From positions 1 to 6,232 of the forward strand of contig JACZRM010000107.1 of assembly GCA_022576105.1 (NCBI GenBank): DNA of 6,232 bases. The letters run 5' to 3'. The DNA comes from Chloroflexota bacterium. GTDB taxonomy: Bacteria; Chloroflexota; Dehalococcoidia; UBA3495. The number at the start of each line of letters is the position of its first letter. Position 1 is the first letter of the stretch. The notes under the pieces were generated by a model, which searched no databases, was not told where the DNA came from, and worked only from the letters and a program-made list of their open reading frames with translations. Shown here piece by piece: positions 1 through 6,171 of the stretch. The position numbers and the translations under genes are program-made.

Positions 1-149
1 GAATCCATTAGTGGGTCTGAGCAGCGATTGGATCTGGACACCAGCCTTTGTCGGTGTGACGAAGCCCCGTTCTTGGGTGCCAAGCTAATACACTATCCCT
101 TATCTGGCGCCGGTTGTGGTGGAGGTCTGGAAATCCAATCTGGGGATTC
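1..149. other. Left-edge stretch with no assignable gene
   Basis: This stretch lies beyond the 3' end of argB. One plus-strand frame is open from base 1 to a TAA at 151-153, which would give about 50 residues ending in EIQSGDS and overlapping the argB stop on the other strand. It has no recognisable motif and its third-position GC is only about half, so it could be the tail of a convergent gene or chance. No tRNA cloverleaf, no further arg gene and no terminator with a T-run is visible. A weak stem, GGAA(A)TCC with GGATTCC, lies just past the argB stop (about 129-150). Confidence 0.25.
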
Positions 150-941
150 CTAAAACCCGCTCACTATTTTGGTGCCGGTGGCCTTGCCCTGGATGCAGTT
201 CAGCAGTGCTTCGGGCTGCGTCCCATCGATAATCTCCGCTGCTGGGACCTGCTCCAGAGCGATCAGGCAGGCTTCCAGTTTGGGAATCATTCCGCCCCGG
301 ATCACTCCTGACTGGCGCAGGATATTGGCCCGACGCCGGTCCAGATTGGGGACCAGCCGGCCGTTGCCGTCCATAATGCCGGGGACATCGGTCAGGAAAA
401 TAACTTTCTGGGCGCCCATCGCCCGGGCCACTTCTCCGGTGACCGTGTCTCCGTTAACGTTCAGGGGCTTGCCGGCGTGGTCGGAACCGTCCCGCTGGTG
501 CATTGCCAGAGGGGCCAGCATGGGTATAAATCCGCTATCGGTGATGGCCTGCAGGGGTCTGGGGTTGACTTTGGTGATCTCTCCCACGAATCCCAACTCT
601 GGATTGGCGATGCGGGCTTCTAAAATCTCGCCGTCAATGCCGCTGATCCCGATAGTCTTGCCGCCCAACTGCTGCAGCAGGCAGACCAAGTCCTTGTTGA
701 TCAGTCCAGTCAGGACCGCCACGACTATATCCAGGCTGGGGGCATCGGTGACACGAAGGCCGTTGACGAAGCGGGGGGGTATGCCTTGACGTTGCATCCA
801 GTCGGAGATGACTTTTCCTCCGCCGTGGACTACTACAACGTTCAACCCCTGTTGTTGCAGGGTTACCAGGTCTTTGAGGCTGGTATCGTGGCTGCCTAGG
901 GTGCTGCCCCCGATCTTGACCACTATCGGTGGGCCGGACAC
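150..941 (-). CDS. argB: Acetylglutamate kinase (ArgB), short form
   Basis: This cytoplasmic enzyme of arginine biosynthesis phosphorylates N-acetyl-L-glutamate with ATP to give N-acetylglutamyl 5-phosphate. The 263-residue protein belongs to the amino-acid kinase family and is complete. Visible motifs, in order, are VVKIGGS (Lys9, phosphate-binding), VVVHGGG (36-42), the acetylglutamate-binding FVNGLRVTD (58-66, Arg63), NVNGD (161-165, matching the Asn and Asp of the E. coli active site), LTDVPG (183-188) and GGMIPKL (216-222, catalytic Lys221). The start is GTG at 941: GGGGAGGAAA lies directly upstream and the protein then begins just before the first glycine-rich strand. The gene follows argJ after 29 bases on the same strand, so the two are probably co-transcribed. 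Arginine-inhibited family members carry an extra N-terminal helix of about 20 or more residues; here it is absent, and the C-terminal tail (GKATGTKIV) looks more like the E. coli type. Arginine insensitivity is an inference from this. Confidence 0.96.
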   Translation of the reverse strand: MSGPPIVVKIGGSTLGSHDTSLKDLVTLQQQGLNVVVVHGGGKVISDWMQRQGIPPRFVNGLRVTDAPSLDIVVAVLTGLINKDLVCLLQQLGGKTIGISGIDGEILEARIANPELGFVGEITKVNPRPLQAITDSGFIPMLAPLAMHQRDGSDHAGKPLNVNGDTVTGEVARAMGAQKVIFLTDVPGIMDGNGRLVPNLDRRRANILRQSGVIRGGMIPKLEACLIALEQVPAAEIIDGTQPEALLNCIQGKATGTKIVSGF

Positions 942-970
942 TGTTTCCTCCCCAAAACGCGGCTACTGGT

Positions 971-2188
971 TTAGGTGGTGTAGGCGCTGTTGATTATTAC
1001 GTATTCCTGAGTCAAGTCGCAGCCCCAGGCGGTGGCCTGGCCCTGGCCCAGGTTCAGTTGGAGCTTGAAGAATACTTCAGGTTGTTGCATCAGGGCGACC
1101 ACCGCATTGCGGTGGAATGGCACCGGGCTGCCGCTCTCCATAATGCAGACGCCGTTGACAAATAGGTCTATCTTGCTCTCCTCGACGGCTGCGCCGCTGC
1201 GTCTCAAGGCCATCAGGATTCTTCCCCAGTTGGGGTCCGCCCCGTAGACCGCCGACTTTACCAGATTGGAGGAGGCGATGGTGCGCGCTGCTTGACGGGC
1301 GTCGTTGTCGTTCATGGCGCCGCTGACGTCCACCGTAATCAGGTGGGAAGCCCCTTCCCCGTCCCGAGCTAGCTCCCGGGCTAGGTAAACACAGGCTTGT
1401 AGTAAGGCCTCCTTGAAGGTGTCGGCGGCATCGGTACCGGCGGATATAGGGCTATTGCCGGCCAGGCCGTTGGCCAAAATCAGGAGGGTGTCATTGGTGC
1501 TCATGTCGCCGTCGATGGTCAGCATGTTCAGGGACGAATCGGTTACTTCGCGCAGGGTGTCTTGCAAGAATTGCTGCTCAACTGCGGCGTCGGTGGTGAT
1601 GAAAGACAGCATTGTCGCCATGTTGGGATGGATCATCCCCGACCCTTTGGCGACACCTCCAAGGTGGACCCGTTTCCCGTCAATTTCAAAGCTGACCGCC
1701 ACCTCTTTGGGTCGAGTGTCGGTGGTCATCATGGCCCGGGCCACGTCATGCCCACCGTCGTCGGTGATCTCAATCTTTTCGATCCCATCACGAATCAAAG
1801 ACATGGGTAGTTCTACGCCGATGACCCCGGTGCTGCACACCAGCACCTCTGCCGGTTGTGCGTTAATTTTTTTGGCGGCCAGAACGGTCATTTCCTGGGC
1901 GTCTTTATAACCCTGCGCCCCCACGGCGGTATTGGCGATCCCGGCGTTAACAATAATTGCGCGAGTTTGGCTCTGAGCTAAATGTTCCCGATTCACGGTT
2001 ATGGTGGGAGACTTGATGGTGTTGGTGGTGAAGACTCCGGCGGCGAAACAGAGGGATTCTGAAACTATCAGGCCCAAGTCCAGCTTATCTTCGGCAAAGG
2101 TTTTCAGACCGGCATAGGTGGCTCCGGCCGAGAACCCCGGAGCAGTGGTGACGGTGCCGCCTTCGATTGAATTGATTGGGCCGGGCAT
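971..2188 (-). CDS. argJ: Bifunctional glutamate N-acetyltransferase / amino-acid acetyltransferase (ArgJ)
   Basis: ArgJ transfers the acetyl group of N-acetylornithine to glutamate, giving ornithine and N-acetylglutamate; many members also make N-acetylglutamate from acetyl-CoA. It acts in the cytoplasm in the recycling form of arginine synthesis. The precursor cleaves itself before the threonine of KGSGMIHPNMATML, which is the nucleophile: Thr192 counted from the ATG at 2188. This gives two chains of about 191 and 214 residues. Other family signatures are CSTGVIG (about 118-124, oxyanion hole region), LTIDGDMSTNDT, GADPNWGRI and the C-terminal AWGCDLTQEYVIINSAYTT. The length of 405 residues is normal. 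I prefer the ATG at 2188 because GGAG lies nine bases upstream; the TTG at 2203 lacks a ribosome site and would add only five residues. The gene leads the argJ-argB operon and is divergent from the DUF1015 gene. Whether it is truly bifunctional cannot be told from sequence; no separate argA is in view. Confidence 0.96.
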   Translation of the reverse strand: MPGPINSIEGGTVTTAPGFSAGATYAGLKTFAEDKLDLGLIVSESLCFAAGVFTTNTIKSPTITVNREHLAQSQTRAIIVNAGIANTAVGAQGYKDAQEMTVLAAKKINAQPAEVLVCSTGVIGVELPMSLIRDGIEKIEITDDGGHDVARAMMTTDTRPKEVAVSFEIDGKRVHLGGVAKGSGMIHPNMATMLSFITTDAAVEQQFLQDTLREVTDSSLNMLTIDGDMSTNDTLLILANGLAGNSPISAGTDAADTFKEALLQACVYLARELARDGEGASHLITVDVSGAMNDNDARQAARTIASSNLVKSAVYGADPNWGRILMALRRSGAAVEESKIDLFVNGVCIMESGSPVPFHRNAVVALMQQPEVFFKLQLNLGQGQATAWGCDLTQEYVIINSAYTT

Positions 2189-2197
2189 TGAACTATT

Positions 2198-2201
2198 CTC
2201 C
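2198..2201 (-). promoter_or_regulatory. argJ ribosome binding site
   Basis: GGAG on the minus strand lies nine bases upstream of the ATG at 2188. It overlaps the alternative TTG start at 2203-2201, so that start could not use it. This decides the start in favour of the ATG. Confidence 0.6.
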
Positions 2202-2237
2202 AACTGTTTAGATAGGTGGCGCCTTTGGCAGGCACCG

Positions 2238-2265
2238 AGTATAGCATAAGGTTGGATTGGCTAAA
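2238..2265 (-). promoter_or_regulatory. Candidate argJB promoter
   Basis: On the minus strand, TATACT (2243-2238) makes a good -10 box. A weak -35, TTTAGC (2265-2260), lies 16 bases upstream. Transcription would begin near 2231, about 43 bases before the argJ ATG. A possible stem, GGTGCC (2236-2231) with GGCGCC (2223-2218, one G-U pair), sits around the predicted start and may be only partly transcribed. No ArgR-like operator is recognisable. Confidence 0.35.
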
Positions 2266-2315
2266 AGCGAGGGGGTTACGTTTGCCCGACCTGGGGAATC
2301 AACTGCTCTTAATTC

Positions 2316-2344
2316 TGGACTCACCTATCTGTCTGACCTATAAT
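2316..2344 (+). promoter_or_regulatory. Candidate sigma-70-type promoter of the DUF1015 gene
   Basis: A perfect -10 hexamer, TATAAT (2339-2344), follows TGGACT (2316-2321, four of six matches to the -35 consensus) at the ideal spacing of 17 bases. The predicted transcription start near 2351 leaves a leader of only about 13 bases, so the GGGAG ribosome site would sit at the very 5' end of the message. This also argues against the in-frame TTG at 2349 as the start codon, since it would lie at or before the transcript start. Confidence 0.6.
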
Positions 2345-2350
2345 CCGGTT

Positions 2351-2355
2351 GGGAG
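2351..2355 (+). promoter_or_regulatory. DUF1015 gene ribosome binding site
   Basis: GGGAG lies eight bases before the ATG at 2364. It overlaps the codons that would follow a TTG start at 2349, so the ATG is the supported start. Confidence 0.6.
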
Positions 2356-2363
2356 ATGTATCT

Positions 2364-3653
2364 ATGACTGTTGTACGTCCTTTTCGAGGTTGTAGGTTCA
2401 ACGCAGATGTGGTGGGAGACCCCGGTTTGGTGCTGTGTCCCCCTTACGACATGATCGGCCCGGAGCTCAAAAAGTCGTTGGAGCAAATCAGTCCTTTTAA
2501 CGCGGTGCTTCTTGAAGGTGGGCAGCAGCCGGACTCGGTTGATCCTGAGGCGGACTACCGCCGGGCTGCCAGCTTGTTCCGCAACTGGCTGGAGCAAGGG
2601 GTGTTGCGGCGAGATCAGGAACCTTCTTTTTATGTCATGAGGCATGCTTTTCAGTTTAAGGGCGAGCAGAAGAGTCAGTTGGGGCTGTTCTGTGGTGTGC
2701 GGGTCGAGGACTACGATAGTCGGGTGGTGTTGCCCCATGAATTCACCCGAGAACCGGCGGTATTGGACCGGGTGGCTCTGCTGGACCGCTGCAAGGCCCA
2801 GTTCAGTCCGATCATGACCTTATATCGGGACACTGATGCCACGCTCAAGCCGGTTTATGAAAAAATTACCGCTGAGAAGCCGGTTCTGGATGTGAAAGAT
2901 ACTCCAGATGGGGATGTAACTCTCTGGCGGGTCACAGACTCGGAGATCCAGGAACAGATCAGCAGTTTTTTTGAGGGTCACCCGGTCTTTCTGGGTGATG
3001 GCCATCATCGGTATGAAGCTGCCCTGCGCTACCGAGCGCAGCAAGGAGGTGGGTCCATCAACCCCAACTCAGCGGTAAACTACATGATGATGGTATTGGT
3101 GGAGTTCGGCGATCCCGGCCTGATGTTGTTGCCTTATCACCGGACCATTGCCGGTTTGACGCCCAGCCAGTTGGCTCAGGTCAGGGACGGTCTGGATGAG
3201 CTGTTCGAGATACGGCCGGTTAATCTGGACGCGGATGGTGGTGTGGAACGGCTTCTGGAACAGGTGAATTTCCTGGGTAAGGACGGCCATGCACTGGCCA
3301 TGGTCGGCCCGCAGCCCGACGAAGCCTATCTGTTGCTGTTGCGCCCCGGCGTTGACTGGCGGCAGTGGGGAGATCTGGCGGTGTCCGAGGCTTGGATTAT
3401 TGATGAGCGGATTCTGCGCCCGCTGCTGGGCGACGATTTTACCCAGCAGATTAGTTTTGGTCATGATCCAGACCTGCTGGTGGAGCAGGTCAAATCGGGT
3501 CAGCAGCAACTGGCTTTCCTGCACAAGCCCTTTCCCATGGACGCCTTTGAGTCGATTGTCGGGGGCGGCCAGCGTCTGCCCTCCAAGTCTACCTTCTTCT
3601 ATCCTAAACTCCCCACCGGCCTGGTGATCAACCAGCTGGATGGAGACCTCTAG
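2364..3653 (+). CDS. DUF1015 family protein (possible serine-metabolism role)
   Basis: This 429-residue soluble protein is a full-length member of the DUF1015 family (COG4198). Signs of the family are the N-terminal RPFRG with CPPYD (about 25-29), VLPHEFT (about 123-129), the central FLGDGHHRYEAA (about 209-220), LPYHRT (about 256-261) and the C-terminal block LPSKSTFFYPKLPTGLVIN (405-423). No signal peptide or membrane segment is present. The function is not established. The GDGHHRYEAA segment resembles the motif of ParB-fold proteins, which include free serine kinases, and from memory family members often lie beside serA and serC-like aminotransferase genes, for example in clostridia. A role in serine or phosphoserine metabolism is therefore a reasonable inference, not a demonstrated one. 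The start at ATG 2364 is preferred over TTG 2349 because of GGGAG eight bases upstream and a promoter whose start point lies near 2351. It leads a probable two-gene unit with the downstream flavoprotein. Confidence 0.93.
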   Translation: MTVVRPFRGCRFNADVVGDPGLVLCPPYDMIGPELKKSLEQISPFNAVLLEGGQQPDSVDPEADYRRAASLFRNWLEQGVLRRDQEPSFYVMRHAFQFKGEQKSQLGLFCGVRVEDYDSRVVLPHEFTREPAVLDRVALLDRCKAQFSPIMTLYRDTDATLKPVYEKITAEKPVLDVKDTPDGDVTLWRVTDSEIQEQISSFFEGHPVFLGDGHHRYEAALRYRAQQGGGSINPNSAVNYMMMVLVEFGDPGLMLLPYHRTIAGLTPSQLAQVRDGLDELFEIRPVNLDADGGVERLLEQVNFLGKDGHALAMVGPQPDEAYLLLLRPGVDWRQWGDLAVSEAWIIDERILRPLLGDDFTQQISFGHDPDLLVEQVKSGQQQLAFLHKPFPMDAFESIVGGGQRLPSKSTFFYPKLPTGLVINQLDGDL

Positions 3654-3702
3654 TTCACTGACTCGATCTCTGCGATGAACTGTATATCGGGAGGAGAGTG
3701 TC

Positions 3703-4677
3703 ATGTTGCACACGCGCATCTGCGATCTACTCGGGGTGGATCACCCGATTATCAGCGCTCCGATGGCCAATGCGGCTGGCGCCGAGTTGGCAGCTGCTGT
3801 ATCGGAAGCCGGTGGGTTTGGGATGATTGGCGGGTCGTCGGGAAATGACACGGGCTGGCTTCGGGACCAGATCAGGTTGGTTAGGGAGCGCACCGACCGT
3901 CCCTTTGGGGTTGGATTCATATCCTCTCGTCCTGGGCAGGAATCCCTGTTTCAGGTGGCTTTGGAGGAGCAGGTGGTGGCCATCTGTTATTCCTTTGCCG
4001 ACCTGACTCCCTACGTTCCCGCCGCCCATGAAGCCGGGGTCAAAGTCGTGGCTCAAGTCCAGAAGGTTTCCCATGCCAGAATCGCCGCTCTGGCCGGGGT
4101 GGATATTATCGTGGCTCAGGGCAGCGAAGCCGGCGGTCATACTGGGTACAATGGCACATTGCCAATGGTGCCGTCGGTGATCGATGTCGCCGGAGGTATC
4201 CCGGTAGTTGCGGCGGGAGGAATAGCCGATGGTCGGGGTCTGGCGTCGGTGCTGATGCTGGGGGCTGAAGGTGCATTGATCGGTTCCCGTTTTGTGGCTA
4301 GCGTTGAATCGTCCAAGGAGGATTGGGAGAAAGAAGCCATCGTTGCAGCCGGCGCCGACGACACCATCCTCACCAAAGTTTATGATCTGACTAGTGGGGC
4401 GGCCTTTCCTCGTGATGTTGGCGATCGTGTCTTGCACAATGCGTTCACCAGCGAATGGCATGGTCGGGACGATGAGGTAATCGCCAAATCCGAGGAACTC
4501 AAGGAACGGCTCGATCTGGCGGTTAAGGCTAGAGATTTGGCAGAGGTTCCGGTACGGGTGGGGAGTGTGGTGGGTCTGATTTCAAAAGTGGAACCCGCTG
4601 GTGAGATTCTGCGCCGAATAGTGGAGGAAGCTGAATCAATCTTGCGGAATCGCCCCGCATTGGTTCTTGGTGGATAA
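3703..4677 (+). CDS. Nitronate monooxygenase-family FMN-dependent TIM-barrel enzyme
   Basis: This 324-residue cytoplasmic flavoprotein belongs to the nitronate monooxygenase / 2-nitropropane dioxygenase family, whose members oxidise alkyl nitronates or, in related groups, reduce quinones or enoyl-ACP with NAD(P)H. Visible motifs are PIISAPMA (15-22) on the first strand, AGGFGMIGG (36-44), AQGSEAGGHTG (138-148) with the probable catalytic His146, PVVAAGGIADGRG (167-179) and GAEGALIGSRFVA (187-199), the last two binding the FMN phosphate. The length is typical. ATG at 3703 is preceded by GGGAGGAG with good spacing. It lies 49 bases after the DUF1015 stop, same strand, so probably co-transcribed; no strong promoter or terminator is seen in the gap. 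FabK-type enoyl-ACP reductase is the main alternative, since it shares the EAGGH-type motif, but the first strand reads SAPMANAAG rather than the FabK-like QGGMAW and there is no fatty-acid gene nearby. The substrate cannot be told from sequence. Confidence 0.9.
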   Translation: MLHTRICDLLGVDHPIISAPMANAAGAELAAAVSEAGGFGMIGGSSGNDTGWLRDQIRLVRERTDRPFGVGFISSRPGQESLFQVALEEQVVAICYSFADLTPYVPAAHEAGVKVVAQVQKVSHARIAALAGVDIIVAQGSEAGGHTGYNGTLPMVPSVIDVAGGIPVVAAGGIADGRGLASVLMLGAEGALIGSRFVASVESSKEDWEKEAIVAAGADDTILTKVYDLTSGAAFPRDVGDRVLHNAFTSEWHGRDDEVIAKSEELKERLDLAVKARDLAEVPVRVGSVVGLISKVEPAGEILRRIVEEAESILRNRPALVLGG

Positions 4678-4736
4678 GTTCAGAAGCGGGCCACCTGGTG
4701 AGGCGTAGTAGACGATGATTTTTCTCAAGGCATAAT

Positions 4737-4811
4737 TGTCATTCTGAGGAAGCGAAGCGACTGAAGAATCTTAGATTCTTCGCCATTACTCCGTTCCGGC
4801 TCAGAATGACA
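4737..4811. repeat. 75-base palindromic intergenic element
   Basis: The ends are a perfect 12-base inverted repeat: TGTCATTCTGAG (4737-4748) and CTCAGAATGACA (4800-4811). The centre is a second inverted repeat, GAAGAATCT (4763-4771) and AGATTCTTC (4773-4781), separated by one base. The two halves are thus inverted copies of one unit with identical ends but different middles (14 bases at 4749-4762, 18 bases at 4782-4799). As RNA or single-stranded DNA it could fold into a long hairpin with a large internal loop. It sits between two convergent genes, where it could also stop transcription from both sides, though no T-run follows. From memory, sequences with these ends occur as dispersed repeats in Chloroflexota and other genomes; this needs a search. 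No transposase is nearby, so it would be non-autonomous if mobile. Confidence 0.8.
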
Positions 4812-4831
4812 TGTATGCAGAAGGTACTTTG

Positions 4832-5314
4832 CTACCTTGGGCTTTGATTTCCCTCTTGGACCGTCTCAGAGCGTGACTGATAGCTCTCGGTGATTGCTAA
4901 TTCGGCCATCTTGCTATGCTCGGCGATAAACTGCTCGAGACGCTTGATCTCGGTCAGAGTATCGGGCTTTTCGCCGTAGTTCACTATCTGCTGCTTCAGA
5001 TTGTCCAGAGCGCTGCGGGCTTCGTCCACCTGCTTCACCGACTCCAGCGCGGCCAGTTCGTCCTGCGTGGCCTTCTTGATGGCCAACAAACGGCGCTGCA
5101 CTGCCAGGGAGTCGCCCAGCCTTTCTTCAATTTCTCCCATTGCCGAAATGGAGGCATCCAACGTCGTTTTGCCGTAGATTACCTGGCGGGGCAACCGTCG
5201 TAGCTGGGTGCGGAACTGGCTGATCATCGATTCTATTTGTTGCTCTTTGTTCTTAATTTCAGCCAGACTCAGCCGCAAGGTGGCCATAGTCTGTTGTAGT
5301 TGTGAGAGCGACAT
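4832..5314 (-). CDS. Hypothetical helical, probably coiled-coil protein
   Basis: I do not recognise this 160-residue protein. It is almost wholly alpha-helical by composition, rich in Gln, Glu, Leu, Ala and Lys, with no Cys or Trp, no signal peptide and no membrane segment, so it is probably cytoplasmic. Three helical stretches are suggested: about 3-40, about 50-112 and about 117-148, broken by RLPRQ (40-44) and YGEKPD (113-118). Heptad-like spacing of Leu and Ile supports a coiled coil or helical bundle. The last dozen residues (TVQEGNQSPR) look disordered. ATG at 5314 has AAGGA upstream at good spacing (AAGGAACAAACA). It lies 146 bases downstream of the aminotransferase on the same strand and has its own candidate promoter, so it need not depend on that operon. 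The 3' end converges on the nitronate monooxygenase-family gene. Function, partner and localisation are unknown; small helical scaffold or regulatory proteins are possible. Confidence 0.8.
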   Translation of the reverse strand: MSLSQLQQTMATLRLSLAEIKNKEQQIESMISQFRTQLRRLPRQVIYGKTTLDASISAMGEIEERLGDSLAVQRRLLAIKKATQDELAALESVKQVDEARSALDNLKQQIVNYGEKPDTLTEIKRLEQFIAEHSKMAELAITESYQSRSETVQEGNQSPR

Positions 5315-5397
5315 TGTTTGTTCCTTGTGAACGGCGCGGCGGGAAAGATTTTAGCGAATAGATGACGGCTCGACCTGCTGCAACGGCATTTATTGCA

Positions 5398-5453
5398 GGC
5401 GAAATGTACCAATATTATAGATTTCTGTCGGCTTGGGATAAAGCCATTTCGCC
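5398..5453. repeat. Perfect 9-base inverted repeat around a promoter-like -10 box
   Basis: GGCGAAATG (5398-5406) and CATTTCGCC (5445-5453) are exact reverse complements, 38 bases apart, in the gap between the aminotransferase stop and the coiled-coil gene. The right arm begins eight bases after the aminotransferase stop. A second small stem, CTGCAA (5378-5383) with TTGCAG (5393-5398), abuts the left arm. The pair could be an operator, a long-range hairpin or chance. There is no T-run, so it is not a standard terminator. Confidence 0.5.
5414..5442 (-). promoter_or_regulatory. Candidate promoter of the coiled-coil gene
   Basis: On the minus strand a perfect TATAAT (5419-5414) has a weak -35, TTTATC (5442-5437), 17 bases upstream. 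Transcription would begin near 5407, giving a leader of about 93 bases before the ATG at 5314. The box lies between the two arms of the 9-base inverted repeat. Confidence 0.4.
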
Positions 5454-5460
5454 ACTGGAT

Positions 5461-6171
5461 TTATCTGGCGTTGAAACCTAACTGGGGCAGCACTCTCTGC
5501 AAGGCCTCGATGACTTCGGCGATGTCCTCTTGGGAGACCCATCCCAGGTGGCCGATACGAAAAATTTTACCGGTCAGCTTGCCTTGACCTCCCGCTAACA
5601 CCACATTTTCCTCGGTTCTCATCAGTGACATCAACTTGGAACCGTCCACATTTTCGGGCAGTTTGATGGCGGTCACTGTGTCGGAGGCCCGTTTTGCGTC
5701 GGAGCAAAGCAATTGCAGGCCCAGGTCCTGGACCGCGTCCCGGGTGTATTGGGCGATGCTGCTGTGTCTGGCAAAAATGTTCTCGATCCCTTCAGCCAAC
5801 ATTTTATCCAGGGCCAGTCCCAGACCGTAGATCGCCGAGAGATTGGGTGTCCAGGGCGTTTGACCCATCTTCAGATAACTCTTGGCTTCAGCCAGGTCGA
5901 AGTAGAATTTTGGCATTTTGGCGGTCTTCTGGGCCTGCCAGGCGTCCTGGCTAACGCTGATAAAGGCCAGGCCCGGCGGAATCATGAAGCCTTTCTGGGA
6001 TGCGGTGCCTACCATGTCGCAGTCCCAGCCGTCTACCGGCAGCGGCACGCAGCCCAGGCTGCTGACCGCGTCTACCAGGAGCAGCTTGCCAAACTCGCCC
6101 TTGACCACTTGGGCGATGGATTCCAGGTCGTGAGTTACCCCGGTGGAGGTCTCGTTATGGGTGATCATCAC
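5461..6171 (-). CDS. Class V aminotransferase (alanine/serine-glyoxylate type), N-terminally incomplete
   Basis: This is the C-terminal 236 residues of a PLP-dependent class V aminotransferase, in the branch that includes alanine-glyoxylate, serine-pyruvate and some phosphoserine aminotransferases. Visible features are THNETSTGV (4-12), the PLP-ring aspartate in VDAVSSLG (33-40, Asp34), the PLP lysine in ASQKGFMIPPGLAF (57-70, Lys60), TPNLSAIYGL (108-117) and the small-domain FRIGHLG (204-210, Arg205). Full-length members have about 360-385 residues, so roughly 130 are missing. The first codon given here, GTG at 6171, is almost certainly an internal valine (AVMITHNETSTGV) and not a true start. 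The same frame continues upstream for nine sense codons to a TAA at 6199-6201 and is open again to the window edge. The substrate is unresolved; in related bacteria such genes often precede serA, which would point to serine synthesis, but the gene downstream here is the unknown coiled-coil protein. Confidence 0.88.
   Translation of the reverse strand: MMITHNETSTGVTHDLESIAQVVKGEFGKLLLVDAVSSLGCVPLPVDGWDCDMVGTASQKGFMIPPGLAFISVSQDAWQAQKTAKMPKFYFDLAEAKSYLKMGQTPWTPNLSAIYGLGLALDKMLAEGIENIFARHSSIAQYTRDAVQDLGLQLLCSDAKRASDTVTAIKLPENVDGSKLMSLMRTEENVVLAGGQGKLTGKIFRIGHLGWVSQEDIAEVIEALQRVLPQLGFNAR

Noticed and set aside
1..149. A tRNA or the start of another arg gene at the left edge
   Set aside because: No T-arm consensus or cloverleaf can be formed, and the only minus-strand ATG (8-6) has no ribosome site and just two codons before the edge.
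169..789. A 206-codon open frame on the plus strand, antisense to argB
   Set aside because: It lies wholly within the well-supported argB gene, has low-complexity shadow composition rich in Ser, Arg and Pro, and shows no family motif.
2994..3023. Reading the DUF1015 protein as a ParB/Spo0J chromosome-partition protein because of GDGHHRYEAA
   Set aside because: The rest of the protein follows DUF1015 throughout, there is no helix-turn-helix region of the ParB kind, and no parA or parS-like site is nearby.
3654..3702. A separate promoter for the nitronate monooxygenase-family gene (TATATC at 3683-3688)
   Set aside because: No -35 box lies at acceptable spacing, and the 49-base gap fits co-transcription with the DUF1015 gene.
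3069..3719. A 216-codon open frame antisense to the 3' half of the DUF1015 gene
   Set aside because: It overlaps the conserved DUF1015 C-terminus and even the start of the next gene, with no ribosome site or motif of its own.
3727..4461. A 244-codon open frame antisense to the nitronate monooxygenase-family gene
   Set aside because: The sense strand carries the FMN and catalytic motifs in full; the antisense product has no recognisable domain and is explained by codon bias.
3703..4677. Calling this gene FabK (enoyl-ACP reductase)
   Set aside because: The shared EAGGH-type motif is common to the superfamily; the N-terminal strand and the lack of fatty-acid synthesis neighbours favour the general nitronate monooxygenase family.
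4821..4838. AAGGTA / TACCTT hairpin at the end of the coiled-coil gene as an intrinsic terminator
   Set aside because: The stem is only six A/T-rich pairs with no T-run after it on either strand, and it overlaps the stop codon.
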